Shown: positions 63,838-64,000 of the stretch, piece by piece
Layout of the letters: each line of letters starts with the position of its first letter
Numbering within the stretch: position 1 is the first letter of the stretch
NCBI RefSeq assembly: GCF_010682065.1
Contig: NZ_JAAGWG010000019.1
Span: 41,115-105,114, forward strand
DNA: 64,000 nt
DNA from: Blastococcus saxobsidens
GTDB taxonomy: Bacteria > Actinomycetota > Actinomycetes > Mycobacteriales > Geodermatophilaceae
Reading direction: 5' to 3'
Program-made: the position numbers and the translations under genes
The notes under the pieces: generated by a model
The model's input: the letters and a program-made list of their open reading frames with translations, nothing else
What the model was told of the DNA's origin: nothing
Databases searched by the model: none

Positions 63838-63858
63838 ACGAACCATCGACTGGTTCGT
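63838..63858 (-). other. Stem-loop in the 23S-5S spacer
   Basis: ACGAACCA (63838-63845) pairs with TGGTTCGT (63851-63858) around a five-base loop, just before the 5S gene. Probably an RNA-processing structure; the spacer 63823-63937 holds no tRNA. Confidence 0.5.
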
Positions 63859-63937
63859 GCGTTCAGAACCGCACAGTGGACGCGACAATCATCTTGTTGA
63901 CCTGACAACCCGTAGCAACAGCCGTGGGTAGGTGTGT

Positions 63938-64000
63938 GTGGTCAAGCCCTCGGCCTGTTAGTACCGGTCAGCTCCACACCTTGCGGTGCTTCCACTTCCG
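63938..64000 (-). rRNA. rrl: 23S ribosomal RNA, 3' end only
   Basis: On the minus strand the sequence reads GGAAGCACCGCAAGGTGTGG, then AGCTGACCGGTACTAACAGG and CCGAGGGCTTGACCA, the typical 3' end of actinobacterial 23S rRNA. The gene continues beyond the right edge, so the operon runs right to left as 16S-23S-5S. Confidence 0.93.

Overview
The window is about 64 kb of very GC-rich DNA. GTG starts are frequent, genes are packed with ATGA/GTGA overlaps, and almost every gene is of actinobacterial type. The gene order (nrdR, LysM/lexA, hflX-dapF-miaA, DUF349, miaB, gluABCD, recX-recA-DUF3046, pspA/clgR/pgsA/rimO/ftsK, RNase J-dapA, thyX/thyA/folA) follows a conserved actinobacterial chromosomal block, as in Mycobacterium and Corynebacterium. 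Protein style and B12-dependent NrdJ suggest a Geodermatophilaceae-like or related soil actinomycete; this genus-level guess is inference. It is ordinary chromosome: no phage, IS element, CRISPR array or tRNA was found.

Layout. 0-10 kb: membrane and envelope genes (DUF817, lipoprotein, K+-channel-like protein, ZIP-like protein), a response regulator/histidine kinase/GerMN lipoprotein/DUF2254 operon, a DUF421 protein and a Na+/H+ antiporter. 10-16.3 kb: nrdR-nrdJ behind tandem NrdR-box-like sites, a conserved unknown, and the divergent LysM-protein/lexA pair with two LexA boxes. 16.3-25.4 kb: secreted propeller protein, PAP2, hflX, dapF-miaA-dioxygenase-like, DUF349 protein, miaB. 25.4-30.4 kb: a DUF2975/Xre pair and gluABCD. 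30.4-34 kb: recX-recA with a LexA box, DUF3046, a 36-aa membrane peptide, an MFS transporter. 34-41 kb: Lhr helicase, MarR regulator and Nei2 glycosylase facing each other across an inverted-repeat operator, PspA. 41-48.6 kb: sugar kinase, GNAT, clgR, cinA, pgsA, rimO, ftsK. 48.7-52.6 kb: a cobalt-type nitrile hydratase operon and a divergent S9 peptidase. 52.6-55.9 kb: ECF sigma/anti-sigma/CHRD protein/sortase/Imm-5-like module. 55.9-63.6 kb: RNase J-dapA, folA-thyA, thyX, DUF1232, YcaQ, GNAT, DUF2461. The right edge holds 5S rRNA and the 3' end of 23S rRNA on the minus strand.

The genes form recognisable circuits: SOS (LexA boxes at lexA, the LysM gene and recA), dNTP supply (NrdR/NrdJ, DHFR, ThyA and ThyX), envelope stress (PspA, ClgR) and tRNA/ribosome modification (MiaA, MiaB, RimO). 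The least familiar part is the sigma-factor/CHRD/sortase module. Two copies of the same promoter-like string, GGTGAACG-N16-CGTA, lie before the sigma gene and before the CHRD gene, which suggests a small autoregulated cell-surface regulon. Across the window at least eleven transcription-unit starts show TANNNT followed 6-7 nt later by the start codon, the signature of leaderless mRNAs; this was used to choose several starts.
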